DNA of 12,026 bases from an uncultured Woeseia sp. (GCA_937925605.1 CALALV010000129.1:1-12026), one strand, 5' to 3'; positions 1 to 7,783 are shown, numbered from the stretch's first letter. Program-made: numbers and translations. The notes: generated from the letters alone by a model not told the origin.

Positions 1-533
1 CCGAGCCGCCCGGCGTTCGCCTCGAGCAGGCCCGGGCAGCGATCCCAGCCGGCGCCCGCCAGCGCATGGCGGCGGTCGGCGTCGGCGATCGCCGCCGCGC
101 CCTGCAGGCGCGGGGCCAGCGTCTCGCGCGGCAGCCCGTCCGCGCCGCGTGCATACCCGGCCAGGTAGACCTCGTTCATGTGCGCATCCTGGGCCCCGAG
201 CACGCGCTCGCAGTCGGACTCGGCGAATGCCCGCAGCGCAACCGTGGCCAGCGACGAGACGGGCACGAGCGCGGCGCCGCCGGCAAAGCACAGCCCCTGC
301 GCAACGGACGCCGCGATCCGCAGGCCGATGAACGAGCCGGGACCGTTGCCGAGCACGACGGCATCGAGCCCGGCCGCCGCGATGCCGGCTTCCGCGAGCA
401 GTTCCTCGATCATGGGCAGCAGCAGCCGGGTGTGTGCGCGCGCCTGCTCCGCGTGCCGGCTGGCGACCTCGCCGCCTGCCTCGAGCGCGACCGTGCAGGC
501 CACGGTCGAGGTGTCGAGTGCCAGGAGCTTCAC
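1..533 (-). CDS. tsaB: TsaB, scaffold subunit of the tRNA t6A synthesis complex (3' part missing)
   Basis: Partner of TsaD and TsaE in making N6-threonylcarbamoyladenosine at position 37 of ANN-decoding tRNAs in the cytoplasm; TsaB is the non-catalytic ASKHA-fold dimerisation subunit. About 177 residues are visible and the C-terminal part lies beyond the left edge. The N-terminus reads VKLLALDTSTVACTVAL, the typical first strand of the family, and a glycine-rich NGPGSFIGLRI segment follows at about residues 62-72. The usual sequence there is GPGSFTGLRIG, so Thr is Ile and the last Gly is Ala. The start is GTG at 533, overlapping the yoaA stop by 4 nt, which suggests translational coupling. 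The yoaA-tsaB order is also seen in Escherichia coli, which supports both calls. Family identity is secure; any effect of the two substitutions is unknown. Confidence 0.93.
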   Translation of the reverse strand, partial: MKLLALDTSTVACTVALEAGGEVASRHAEQARAHTRLLLPMIEELLAEAGIAAAGLDAVVLGNGPGSFIGLRIAASVAQGLCFAGGAALVPVSSLATVALRAFAESDCERVLGAQDAHMNEVYLAGYARGADGLPRETLAPRLQGAAAIADADRRHALAGAGWDRCPGLLEANAGRL

Positions 534-2458
534 GAGGCCGCCCTGCCCAGCCGCGCCTCGTGCCGCTCGAAGAAAGTACGCACGGCGTCGAGCGTTTCGA
601 CGACCGGCATCGGCGCCAGCGTCTCCAGGAAAATCTTGCCGTAGTGCTTGCCGCGCACCCGCGGATCGCAGAGCACGACGACGCCGTAGTCGTCCGCGTC
701 GCGCAGCAGCCGGCCCGCGCCCTGCTTCAGCGTCAGTGCCGCCTGCGGCAGCTGGTGCGCCATGAACGGGTTCTCGCCGGCACGCCGCAGGTGCTCGATG
801 CGCGCCATCGTCAGGGGATCGGACGGTGACGCGAAGGGCAGCTTGTCGATCGCGACGACCGTCAGCGCCGGGCCGCGCACGTCGACGCCCTCCCAGAACG
901 TGCCGGTGCCGAGCAGCACGGCGTTGCCGGCGTCGCGGAAACGTCGCAGCAGGTCGTCGCGCGGCGCGTCGCCCTGCACCAGCAGCGGGCGGCCCCGCAG
1001 CCGCCGCCGGCGCGTCTTCAGGTAGCGGCGCGCGGCGTCGAGTGCGCGGTGCGACGTGAACAGGCAGAACAGGCCGCCCGCGGTCAGGCCCGCGAGCGGC
1101 AGGATCGCCTCCATGACCGCGTCGCTGTAGTTCTCGTCCGCGGGCGCCGGCAGGCCGGGCGGCAGGTAGACCAGCCCGTGGTCCGCCAGCGCGTACGGGC
1201 TCGGGAAGCTGAGCCCGCGCACGCCCTCGAGCCCGAGGCGCTCCGCGAAGTGCGAGAAGTCCTCGCCGATCGCGAGCGTCGCCGAGGTCAGTATCCAGGC
1301 CTGCTGGCCGGCCGGCATCAGCTTGCGCATCGTGGCGGACACGTCGAGCGGCGTCAGGTGCAGCCGCAGGCTCCGCTTGCCGACATCGACCCAGCGCAGG
1401 CCGTCCCAGCCGTCGTCGCTCGCGAGCTGGGCGAGCCGCAGCGCGGCGCCGTCGACCTGCGCGGCGGCAGTCTCGATGTCCGCCGAGTTGGCCGCGAGCG
1501 CCTCGAGCGCGTCACCGAGATCGGCGAGCGCCGTCCTGAGTGCGCCGAGCTCCGCGGCGAGACCGTCGGCGAGGCCGGCGAGTTCGTAGCGGCCCGGCTT
1601 GCGCGGTGCGGCCGCCGCCAGCGCGCGCACGGCGCGCCGGCAGGCATCGAGGCGGACGACCAGCGCGCGGTCGCGCCAGGCGAGCGTCGCTGCCTCGGCC
1701 TCGTCGAACAGGCGCAGCAGTTCGCGGCTGCCGAGGCTCAGGCCGAAGAACTGCGCCGCCAGCTCGGGCACCTGGTGCGCCTCGTCGAGGATCACCGCGT
1801 CGGCCCCCGGCAGGAACTCGACGAAGCCGGATTCCTTCATCGCCAGGTCGGCGAGCAGCAGGTGATGGTTGACGACGACGAGATCCGCGGCCTGCGCCTC
1901 GCGCCGCGCGCGCACGACGTGGCAGTCGCGGTACAGCGGGCAGCGCTGACCGAGGCAGTTCTCGGCCGTCGACGTGACCAGCGGCCAGACGGCGGAGTCC
2001 TCGGCCACGACGGTCAGCTCGGCGCGGTCCCCGGTCTCGGTGCGGTGCCGCCACTGCGCGACCTCGTCGAGATCGCGACGCAAGCCGGGATCGTCCGACT
2101 GCGCCTGCTCCTGGCGATGCAGGCACAGGTAGTTCGCCCGCCCTTTCAGCAGCGCGGTCGTCACCGGGCGGCCGACGGCGCGGCCCAGCAGCGGCAGGTC
2201 GCGGTGGTAGAGCTGGTCCTGCAGCGCGCGCGTGCCGGTCGAGATGATCGTGCGCGCGTTCGACAGCAGCGCGGGCAGCAGGTAGGCAAAGGTCTTGCCG
2301 GTGCCGGTCCCGGCCTCGACGATCAGGTGCTCGCGCGCCGCGATGGCCTCGCCGACGGCTTCCGCCATCCAGGCCTGCCCGGCACGCGGGCTGAAGCCGG
2401 GCAGCTGGCGCGCCAGCGGTCCGTCTGCAGCGAAATAATCGGCCAGCGCACTGCTCAT
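530..2458 (-). CDS. yoaA: YoaA, DinG/XPD-family ATP-dependent DNA helicase with an Fe-S cluster
   Basis: Superfamily 2 DNA helicase (642 aa; the E. coli protein is about 636 aa) implicated in DNA repair; in E. coli YoaA works with the HolC clamp-loader subunit. Visible motifs: Walker A GTGTGKT at residues 50-56, four candidate Fe-S ligands Cys112, Cys168, Cys173 and Cys179 in the usual spacing, motif II DEAH at 225-228 followed by Gln, a VNHHL segment near 196-200, and near the C-terminus GTFWEGVDVRG and QGAGRLLRD (motifs V and VI). The start at 2458 matches the E. coli N-terminus (FxxDGxLAxxxPGFxPR). No Shine-Dalgarno sequence is visible upstream; a TATAGT lies 6 nt before the ATG. It lies 71 nt downstream of fleQ and overlaps tsaB. 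YoaA fits better than DinG because of the tsaB linkage and the overall motif match. Confidence 0.95.
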   Translation of the reverse strand: MSSALADYFAADGPLARQLPGFSPRAGQAWMAEAVGEAIAAREHLIVEAGTGTGKTFAYLLPALLSNARTIISTGTRALQDQLYHRDLPLLGRAVGRPVTTALLKGRANYLCLHRQEQAQSDDPGLRRDLDEVAQWRHRTETGDRAELTVVAEDSAVWPLVTSTAENCLGQRCPLYRDCHVVRARREAQAADLVVVNHHLLLADLAMKESGFVEFLPGADAVILDEAHQVPELAAQFFGLSLGSRELLRLFDEAEAATLAWRDRALVVRLDACRRAVRALAAAAPRKPGRYELAGLADGLAAELGALRTALADLGDALEALAANSADIETAAAQVDGAALRLAQLASDDGWDGLRWVDVGKRSLRLHLTPLDVSATMRKLMPAGQQAWILTSATLAIGEDFSHFAERLGLEGVRGLSFPSPYALADHGLVYLPPGLPAPADENYSDAVMEAILPLAGLTAGGLFCLFTSHRALDAARRYLKTRRRRLRGRPLLVQGDAPRDDLLRRFRDAGNAVLLGTGTFWEGVDVRGPALTVVAIDKLPFASPSDPLTMARIEHLRRAGENPFMAHQLPQAALTLKQGAGRLLRDADDYGVVVLCDPRVRGKHYGKIFLETLAPMPVVETLDAVRTFFERHEARLGRAAS

Positions 2459-2529
2459 CGCGGGACTATACCGCGCCGCCGCGGGAGCTGCCGCGCCCGA
2501 TCGCGATGCCGCGGCGAGTTTTGCCGGGC
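2459..2529 (-). other. fleQ-yoaA spacer with an inverted repeat and a -10-like hexamer
   Basis: This 71-nt gap separates the fleQ stop from the yoaA start. It holds an 8-bp inverted repeat, CGCCGCGG at 2477-2484 and CCGCGGCG at 2509-2516, with a 24-nt loop. On the minus strand TATAGT (complement of 2464-2469) lies 6 nt before the yoaA ATG, but no -35 element is evident 17 nt upstream of it. There is no T-run after the repeat in the direction of fleQ transcription, so it is not a classical intrinsic terminator. It could be a weak pause or terminator plus a near-leaderless yoaA promoter, or simply GC-rich chance. Confidence 0.3.
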
Positions 2530-3933
<1,404 letters not shown>

Positions 3934-4016
3934 GCCGCTTGTTCCTTCAATGAGCGCCAGTGCCGGTGGTCCTGCCCGGTTCCCGCTGCGGCATCATTGC
4001 CGCCGGCTGCACCGGC

Positions 4017-4045
4017 CCGGCCGCTGTCGGAACAGATTCGGCCGG
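4017..4045 (-). other. Bulged hairpin in the predicted fleQ mRNA leader
   Basis: CCGGCCG at 4017-4023 pairs with CGGCCGG at 4039-4045, and inside it CTGT 4024-4027 pairs with ACAG 4032-4035 around a 4-nt loop. This gives an 11-bp stem with one 3-nt bulge at 4036-4038. If fleQ starts transcription near 4057, this structure is the first thing in its leader, about 85 nt before the ATG. A smaller hairpin GCCGG/CCGGC (4002-4006/4012-4016) follows directly. There is no T-tract, so an intrinsic terminator is unlikely; mRNA stability or translational control is possible. Confidence 0.45.
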
Positions 4046-4063
4046 CTTGGTCATGCGCTGCGA

Positions 4064-4092
4064 AATATATTTGCCATGGCTCACAAGGACAA
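4064..4092 (-). promoter_or_regulatory. Sigma-70-like promoter for fleQ
   Basis: On the minus strand, -35 TTGTCC (complement of 4087-4092, 4 of 6 to consensus), exactly 17 nt spacing, then -10 TATATT (complement of 4064-4069, 5 of 6). It points toward fleQ and would start transcription near 4057, giving a leader of about 124 nt. A sigma-70 promoter is what is known for fleQ in Pseudomonas. A poorer alternative is TTGCGA/GATAAA (complements of 4136-4141 and 4112-4117, 18 nt apart). Confidence 0.5.
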
Positions 4093-4136
4093 GAACGGAA
4101 GTCTCAATTCCTTTATCTGGCCCGTTTCGCCTATAT

Positions 4137-4150
4137 CGCAATAATTTGAC
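4137..4150. promoter_or_regulatory. Candidate FleQ-binding box
   Basis: CGCAATAATTTGAC matches the Pseudomonas FleQ box as I recall it (GTCAATAAATTGAC) at 11 of 14 positions, with a perfect TTGAC right half. It sits about 45 nt upstream of the fleQ -35 and about 50 nt upstream of the FliA promoter of the GGDEF gene, so it could serve either side. It lies in the only AT-rich stretch of the region, so a chance match is possible. Confidence 0.4.
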
Positions 4151-4200
4151 AGAATGTGGCGGCGGCTCGTCGCGGCCCGTATTCCGGGCGCCCCGGCGGC

Positions 4201-4227
4201 TAAAGATTGCGCCGTTGCTGGCGATAA
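4201..4227 (+). promoter_or_regulatory. Sigma-28 (FliA) promoter of the GGDEF gene
   Basis: TAAAGATT at 4201-4208 and GGCGATAA at 4220-4227, separated by 11 nt, against the E. coli consensus TAAAGTTT-N11-GCCGATAA: 7 of 8 in each box with exact spacing. It would start transcription near 4235, about 46 nt before the ATG at 4281. fliA itself lies in this window. Confidence 0.75.
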
Positions 4228-4280
4228 CGCCCCTGATACCGGCCGCCTTTCGCGCGCCGGCGGACAGGGACAGCCATACG

Positions 4281-5408
4281 ATGGGATTCGTAGCCAGACT
4301 GATGGGCAACGGCAGGGACGCCGTGGACGCGCCGCCCGTCCATGCCGCGGCAGACGACGCGCTCGACACGCTCGGCATCCTGCTGCGCAGTTTCGGCGAG
4401 CACGGTTTCGCGCTCGACGACGGCGAGGATGCGGCAGCCTTTGCCGCCGCCTGCAACGAGCTCGCCCGTCACGTCGAGAACGGCGCCGCGGTGCCGGCGC
4501 TCGGGATCGAACGCGCCGACGGCGGCGCCCGCCGCTGGGGCGAGCTGCGCCGTTACTTCACGGACCGCCGACGCGCCGAACAGGCCTTCGTCACCCGGCG
4601 CCTCGCTGACTACCGCGGCATCGTCGACGACCTGGTCCAGGGGCTGCGCGAACTAGGACAGCGGCACGACACCGAAGACTGCGTCGCCCGCAGCCTGAAA
4701 TCGATCGAGGCGGCGGTCACGACCGGCGACCTGCCCGAGATCAAGGCGACGCTGAACGAGACCGTGCGCAACATCGCCGAGTCTTTCACGCGCCAGAAAC
4801 AGGAATACGAACGGCGCATCGGCGAGCTCAACCAGCGCATGACCAGCATGCGCGACGACCTCGTCACCGCGCGCGAGGAAATGAAGCGCGACGCGCTGAC
4901 CGGCGCGTACAACCGCGGCGCCTTCGACACGGCCATCATCCACAGCCTGAACCTGAACTTCATCCTGAACCAGCCGGTCACGGTGATGTTCATCGATCTC
5001 GATTACTTCAAGGAGATCAACGACGGCTACGGCCACGCCGCCGGCGACGACGTGCTGCGCGCGGTCGGTGAATGCCTGGCGCGCTGCTTCATCCGCAAGA
5101 CGGACGTGGTCGCGCGCTTCGGCGGCGACGAGTTCGCCGTCATCCTCGCCGATACCTCGGCGAACAACGCCACGGGCCTCCTGGACCGGCTGTACGCGAT
5201 GTTTGCCGATATCCGCGTGCCCTACGCCGATGACGCGGTGCGCGTGTCCTGCTCGACCGGCTACACCGAGCTGCGCCCCGGCGACAGCGTCGAGTCGCTG
5301 GTCAAGCGCGTCGACGGCGCCCTGTACGCGGCCAAGGAGGCCGGCCGCAGCTGCTACCGCTACGCCGAGCCGCCGGAGGCCGACGATGCGTTGTCGATCG
5401 GGCTCTAA
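4281..5408 (+). CDS. GGDEF diguanylate cyclase with intact active site and I-site
   Basis: Makes cyclic di-GMP from two GTP. 375 aa, with no signal peptide or membrane segment, so probably cytoplasmic. Residues 1-160 form a mostly helical N-terminal domain that I do not recognise, including a likely sensory or dimerisation helix. Residues 160-203 look like a charged coiled coil (QKQEYERRIGELNQRM) leading straight into the cyclase. GGDEF domain: DALTGAYNR 204-212, FIDLDYFK with metal ligand Asp239 at 237-244, inhibitory-site RKTD 272-275, five residues later GGDEF 281-285, so both catalysis and product feedback should work. The start at 4281 is preferred over upstream in-frame starts because AGGGA precedes it by about 10 nt and a FliA promoter ends at 4227. 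It lies between fleQ and pomA; its stop codon forms part of the next FliA promoter's -35. Confidence 0.92.
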   Translation: MGFVARLMGNGRDAVDAPPVHAAADDALDTLGILLRSFGEHGFALDDGEDAAAFAAACNELARHVENGAAVPALGIERADGGARRWGELRRYFTDRRRAEQAFVTRRLADYRGIVDDLVQGLRELGQRHDTEDCVARSLKSIEAAVTTGDLPEIKATLNETVRNIAESFTRQKQEYERRIGELNQRMTSMRDDLVTAREEMKRDALTGAYNRGAFDTAIIHSLNLNFILNQPVTVMFIDLDYFKEINDGYGHAAGDDVLRAVGECLARCFIRKTDVVARFGGDEFAVILADTSANNATGLLDRLYAMFADIRVPYADDAVRVSCSTGYTELRPGDSVESLVKRVDGALYAAKEAGRSCYRYAEPPEADDALSIGL

Positions 5409-5432
5409 AGGCGCCGGGCCCGCGGCCGATAA
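5406..5432 (+). promoter_or_regulatory. Near-perfect sigma-28 (FliA) promoter of pomA-pomB-pilZ
   Basis: TAAA at 5406-5409 (including the TAA stop of the GGDEF gene), 15 nt spacing, then GCCGATAA at 5425-5432, which is a full match to the FliA -10 core and to TAAA at the correct distance. Predicted start of transcription is near 5440, about 70 nt before the pomA GTG. The rest of 5433-5508 shows no gene; its end carries GGAGG at 5496-5500, 8 nt before the GTG. Confidence 0.85.
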
Positions 5433-5508
5433 CGAACACAGTAACTGAGTCCGGCGCGGCGGAGGCCCCGCGGCGACCGGACGATCCGAAGGAACGGAGG
5501 ACGAATTC

Positions 5509-6273
5509 GTGGATCTCGCGACACTCATCGGACTGATCGGGGCATTCGGTATCGTGCTGGCGTCGATCATGCTCGGCGGTTCGGCGGGCACCTTCGTCAA
5601 CACCCCTTCGCTGCTCGTCGTGCTCGGCGGCACCGTGCTGGTCACGATGATGAAGTTCAGCCTCGGCAAGTTCGCGGGCGCAACCTCCGTAGCCGTCAAG
5701 GCCTTCCTGCACAAGCCGACCGAGCCCGAGAAGCTCATCGAGACCGCGGTCGAACTCGCCAAGACCGCCCGCCAGGGCGGTCTGCTCGCGCTCGAGGACG
5801 CCGAGGTGCCCGATGACTTCATGAAATCCGGGCTCGGCATGCTGATCGACGGCCATCCGGCCGACGTCGTGCGCTCGATGCTGACCAAGGACATGCACCT
5901 CACGGTGCAGCGCCACAACGACGGCCAGGACATCTTCAAGGCCATCGGCGACGTCGGCCCCGCGATGGGCATGATCGGTACCCTGATCGGCCTGGTACAG
6001 ATGCTGTCGAACATGGACGATCCGAAGCAGATCGGCCCGGCCATGGCCGTCGCCCTGCTGACGACGCTGTACGGCGCCATCCTCGCCAACATGTTCGCGC
6101 TGCCGATCGCGGACAAGCTGTCGGTACGCTCACGCGAGGAACAGACGACCAAGTCGCTGATCATCGACGCGCTGCTCGGCATCCAGGGCGGCCAGAACCC
6201 GCGCGTGATCGAGAGCACGCTGCAGACCTACCTGCCGCGCTCCAAGCGCCCGGTCGAAGAGAGCGCGGGCTAG
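5509..6273 (+). CDS. pomA: PomA, flagellar stator subunit (MotA/PomA family)
   Basis: Inner-membrane stator protein (254 aa; Vibrio PomA 253 aa) that with PomB forms the ion channel and drives FliG. Four membrane segments at about 3-25, 33-51, 149-167 and 177-200 surround the large cytoplasmic loop. Position-by-position agreement with Vibrio PomA is striking. The loop has Arg88, Glu96 and Glu99 of the rotor-contact set, with Lys89 replaced by Gln and Glu97 by Asp; TM3 has Asp148 and Pro151 in GDVGPAMGMIGTL; and SNMDDPKQIGPAMAVALLTTLYGA is nearly invariant. This points to the PomA (sodium) class rather than MotA, though ion choice cannot be proved from sequence. The start is GTG with a strong GGAGG 8 nt upstream, behind a FliA promoter. 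pomB follows after 12 nt. Confidence 0.95.
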   Translation: MDLATLIGLIGAFGIVLASIMLGGSAGTFVNTPSLLVVLGGTVLVTMMKFSLGKFAGATSVAVKAFLHKPTEPEKLIETAVELAKTARQGGLLALEDAEVPDDFMKSGLGMLIDGHPADVVRSMLTKDMHLTVQRHNDGQDIFKAIGDVGPAMGMIGTLIGLVQMLSNMDDPKQIGPAMAVALLTTLYGAILANMFALPIADKLSVRSREEQTTKSLIIDALLGIQGGQNPRVIESTLQTYLPRSKRPVEESAG

Positions 6274-6285
6274 CGCCGCGGCCGG

Positions 6286-7194
6286 ATGTCGGAGGCGGCG
6301 GACAAGAAGGACGAAGGCGGCGGGGTCCCGGCATGGGTCATGACCTTTGCCGACCTGATGACGCTGCTGATGTGCTTCTTCGTGTTGCTGCTGGCGTTCT
6401 CCGAGATGGATGTCCTCAAGTTCAAGCAGCTGTCCGGCTCGATGAAGGAAGCCTTCGGTGTACAGACGGAAGTCGAGGTCAAGTCGATCCCGAAGGGCAC
6501 CAGCGTCGTCGCCCGCGAGTTCAGCCCCGGCAAGCCGGATCCGACGGCGTTGCCGACGGTCCGCCAGTTCACGGTCGATGCGAACAAGAGCACGCTGGAC
6601 CTGCTGGACCGGCGCAACAAGGAACTCGAGAAGAAACTCGAGGACATGGAGAAAGAGGCGCAGCGCATACGCGCGGCGCTGCAGGAGGAGATCGAGAACG
6701 GCAGCGTGGCCGTCGAGACCGAGGGCCTGCGTATCATCATCCGCATTCTCGAGAAAGCCTCGTTCGACTCGGGCGAGGCCGACGTACGTCCGGACTTCCT
6801 CGCGGTGTTGCACAAGATAGGCACGATGATTCATGCCAACAGCGGCACCGTGAACGTCTCCGGCCACACGGACAACGTGCCGATCTCGGCCAACAACCTG
6901 GACTTCCGCTCGAACTGGGACCTGTCGACGTCACGCGCGGTGTCGGTAACCCACGAACTTCTGAAGACCACGACCGCGGCACCCGAGCGTTTCACCGTCA
7001 CCGGGCACGCGGACACCCGCCCGCGTGCCGACAACGAGACGCCCGAGGGCCGCGCCAGCAACCGGCGCGTCGATATCAGCATCATTCGCGGCGACGAATC
7101 CGCCGCGCAGGAACCGATCGCGGAGGAGCCGGCCGAACCGCCGGTGGCGCTGCAGGAAAGCGAAGCGGAGGACGCAGCCGATGAACAAGCGTGA
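6286..7194 (+). CDS. pomB: PomB, flagellar stator subunit with OmpA-like peptidoglycan-binding domain
   Basis: Partner of PomA (302 aa). A short cytoplasmic tail is followed by a single membrane segment at about 16-38 containing the ion-carrying Asp23 in TFADLMTLLMCFFVLLL, and by the PomB-like SEMDVLKFKQLSGSMKEAFGVQ plug region. A charged linker helix spans about 100-138 (NKELEKKLEDMEKEAQRIR). The OmpA/MotB domain (about 145-267) has SGHTDNVPI at 192-200, FRSNWDLSTSRA at 207-218 and NRRVDISI at 259-266, which anchor the stator to the cell wall. After residue 268 there is an acidic tail of about 34 residues rich in Glu, Pro and Ala, with no recognised function. The linker is somewhat shorter than in Vibrio PomB. 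The ribosome binding site is weak, so translation may depend on pomA. The last 14 nt overlap the PilZ gene. Confidence 0.95.
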   Translation: MSEAADKKDEGGGVPAWVMTFADLMTLLMCFFVLLLAFSEMDVLKFKQLSGSMKEAFGVQTEVEVKSIPKGTSVVAREFSPGKPDPTALPTVRQFTVDANKSTLDLLDRRNKELEKKLEDMEKEAQRIRAALQEEIENGSVAVETEGLRIIIRILEKASFDSGEADVRPDFLAVLHKIGTMIHANSGTVNVSGHTDNVPISANNLDFRSNWDLSTSRAVSVTHELLKTTTAAPERFTVTGHADTRPRADNETPEGRASNRRVDISIIRGDESAAQEPIAEEPAEPPVALQESEAEDAADEQA

Positions 7195-7783
7195 GAACCG
7201 TCGATCGTTCCGCATCAAAGAAACGGTCTATGTACAGCACGAGATCATCAGCGAGAAGGAATTCGCGGCAGGCATAGAGCGCCGGCGGCTGCGCCAGGGC
7301 AACAGCCGCGGCGTGCGCGCGAAACTGATGGACCTCGACGCGCGGCTCGACGAGAAGCTGTTCATGCTGCGACGGACCTCGGAAGAACTTGCGGTATGCG
7401 TCTCCCTGCTGAACGAGAAAGTGAACCTCGCGATAAGCCAGCTGCCGTCCGTCGTCGAGGAGAATGCCTCGCTTGCCCGGAACGCCCCGCAGCTCTGCGA
7501 GTTGTCCGCTGACGGCATGGTATTCGGCGCGACCGAGCCGTACGCGCCGGAGACCAAGCTCGCGCTCAGGCTGCTTCTGGAAACCGACAGCCGCTATGTA
7601 GAGACATTCTGCCGCGTAGTGCGCGTCACGGACTCGCCGGACCCGAAGGACACGAAGCGTCCCTTCGGCATCGCGGTCGAGTTCCTCGTCATGCCGCCGG
7701 GTCAAAAAGAGATCCTGATCCAGCACCTGTTCAGCCGCGAGTCGGAGACGCTCAGGATCAGGCGCCTCGAACTCGACAGCTGA
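7181..7783 (+). CDS. PilZ-domain protein encoded in the stator operon (candidate c-di-GMP receptor)
   Basis: 200 aa, probably cytoplasmic. The N-terminus carries RRSFR (residues 8-12), fitting the RxxxR c-di-GMP motif, and ELSADG (107-112) fits the second PilZ motif [D/N]xSxxG except that the first residue is Glu. Strands typical of the PilZ barrel follow (ETKLALRLLL, CRVVRV, FGIAVEFLVM). About 90 residues between the two motifs look helical and charged (about 25-100), an insertion not found in a minimal PilZ domain; a helical insertion that mediates oligomerisation is known in the Xanthomonas PilZ protein XC_6012. The start at 7181 is chosen for GGAGG at 7167-7171, 9 nt upstream; the longer frame from 7025 is only open sequence inside pomB. 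Overlap with pomB implies co-translation, and a YcgR-like role on the motor is inferred, although no YcgR N-terminal domain is present. Confidence 0.82.
   Translation: MNKRENRRSFRIKETVYVQHEIISEKEFAAGIERRRLRQGNSRGVRAKLMDLDARLDEKLFMLRRTSEELAVCVSLLNEKVNLAISQLPSVVEENASLARNAPQLCELSADGMVFGATEPYAPETKLALRLLLETDSRYVETFCRVVRVTDSPDPKDTKRPFGIAVEFLVMPPGQKEILIQHLFSRESETLRIRRLELDS

Larger units (their letters stand above)
3934..4280. other. Divergent intergenic control region between fleQ and the GGDEF gene
   Basis: A 347-nt stretch without a convincing gene. The part at 4055-4150 is clearly AT-richer than the flanks. It contains, from left to right: the fleQ ribosome binding site, two hairpins (4002-4016 and 4017-4045), a 10-bp AT palindrome AAATATATTT at 4063-4072 overlapping the fleQ -10, the fleQ -35, a FleQ-box-like sequence at 4137-4150, and a FliA promoter at 4201-4227. 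A long in-frame extension of the GGDEF gene back to 3960 is open but would cover all these signals, and it reads as non-conserved Arg/Pro/Ala-rich sequence. Confidence 0.8.

Noticed and set aside
4146..4174. Sigma-70 promoter for the GGDEF gene starting from the perfect TTGACA at 4146-4151
   Set aside because: There is no acceptable -10 at 16-18 nt downstream (the sequence is GC-rich). The TTGAC is better explained as half of a FleQ box.
3960..4280. N-terminal extension of the GGDEF protein by 107 residues
   Set aside because: The frame is open, but it would span the fleQ promoter and the FliA promoter, contains no recognisable domain, and the ATG at 4281 has a fitting ribosome binding site and leader.
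3934..4280. Sigma-54 promoter (GG-N10-GC type) in the fleQ control region
   Set aside because: No convincing TGGCAC-N5-TTGC match on either strand; the sigma-70-like and sigma-28 elements explain the region better.
4653..6218. 521-residue minus-strand open frame
   Set aside because: It is antisense to the GGDEF gene and pomA and crosses their intergenic region. It is Ser/Arg/Pro-rich without motifs, while the plus strand is unmistakably coding.
7025..7180. N-terminal extension of the PilZ protein
   Set aside because: Arg/Pro-rich shadow of pomB. GGAGG at the correct distance fixes the start at 7181.
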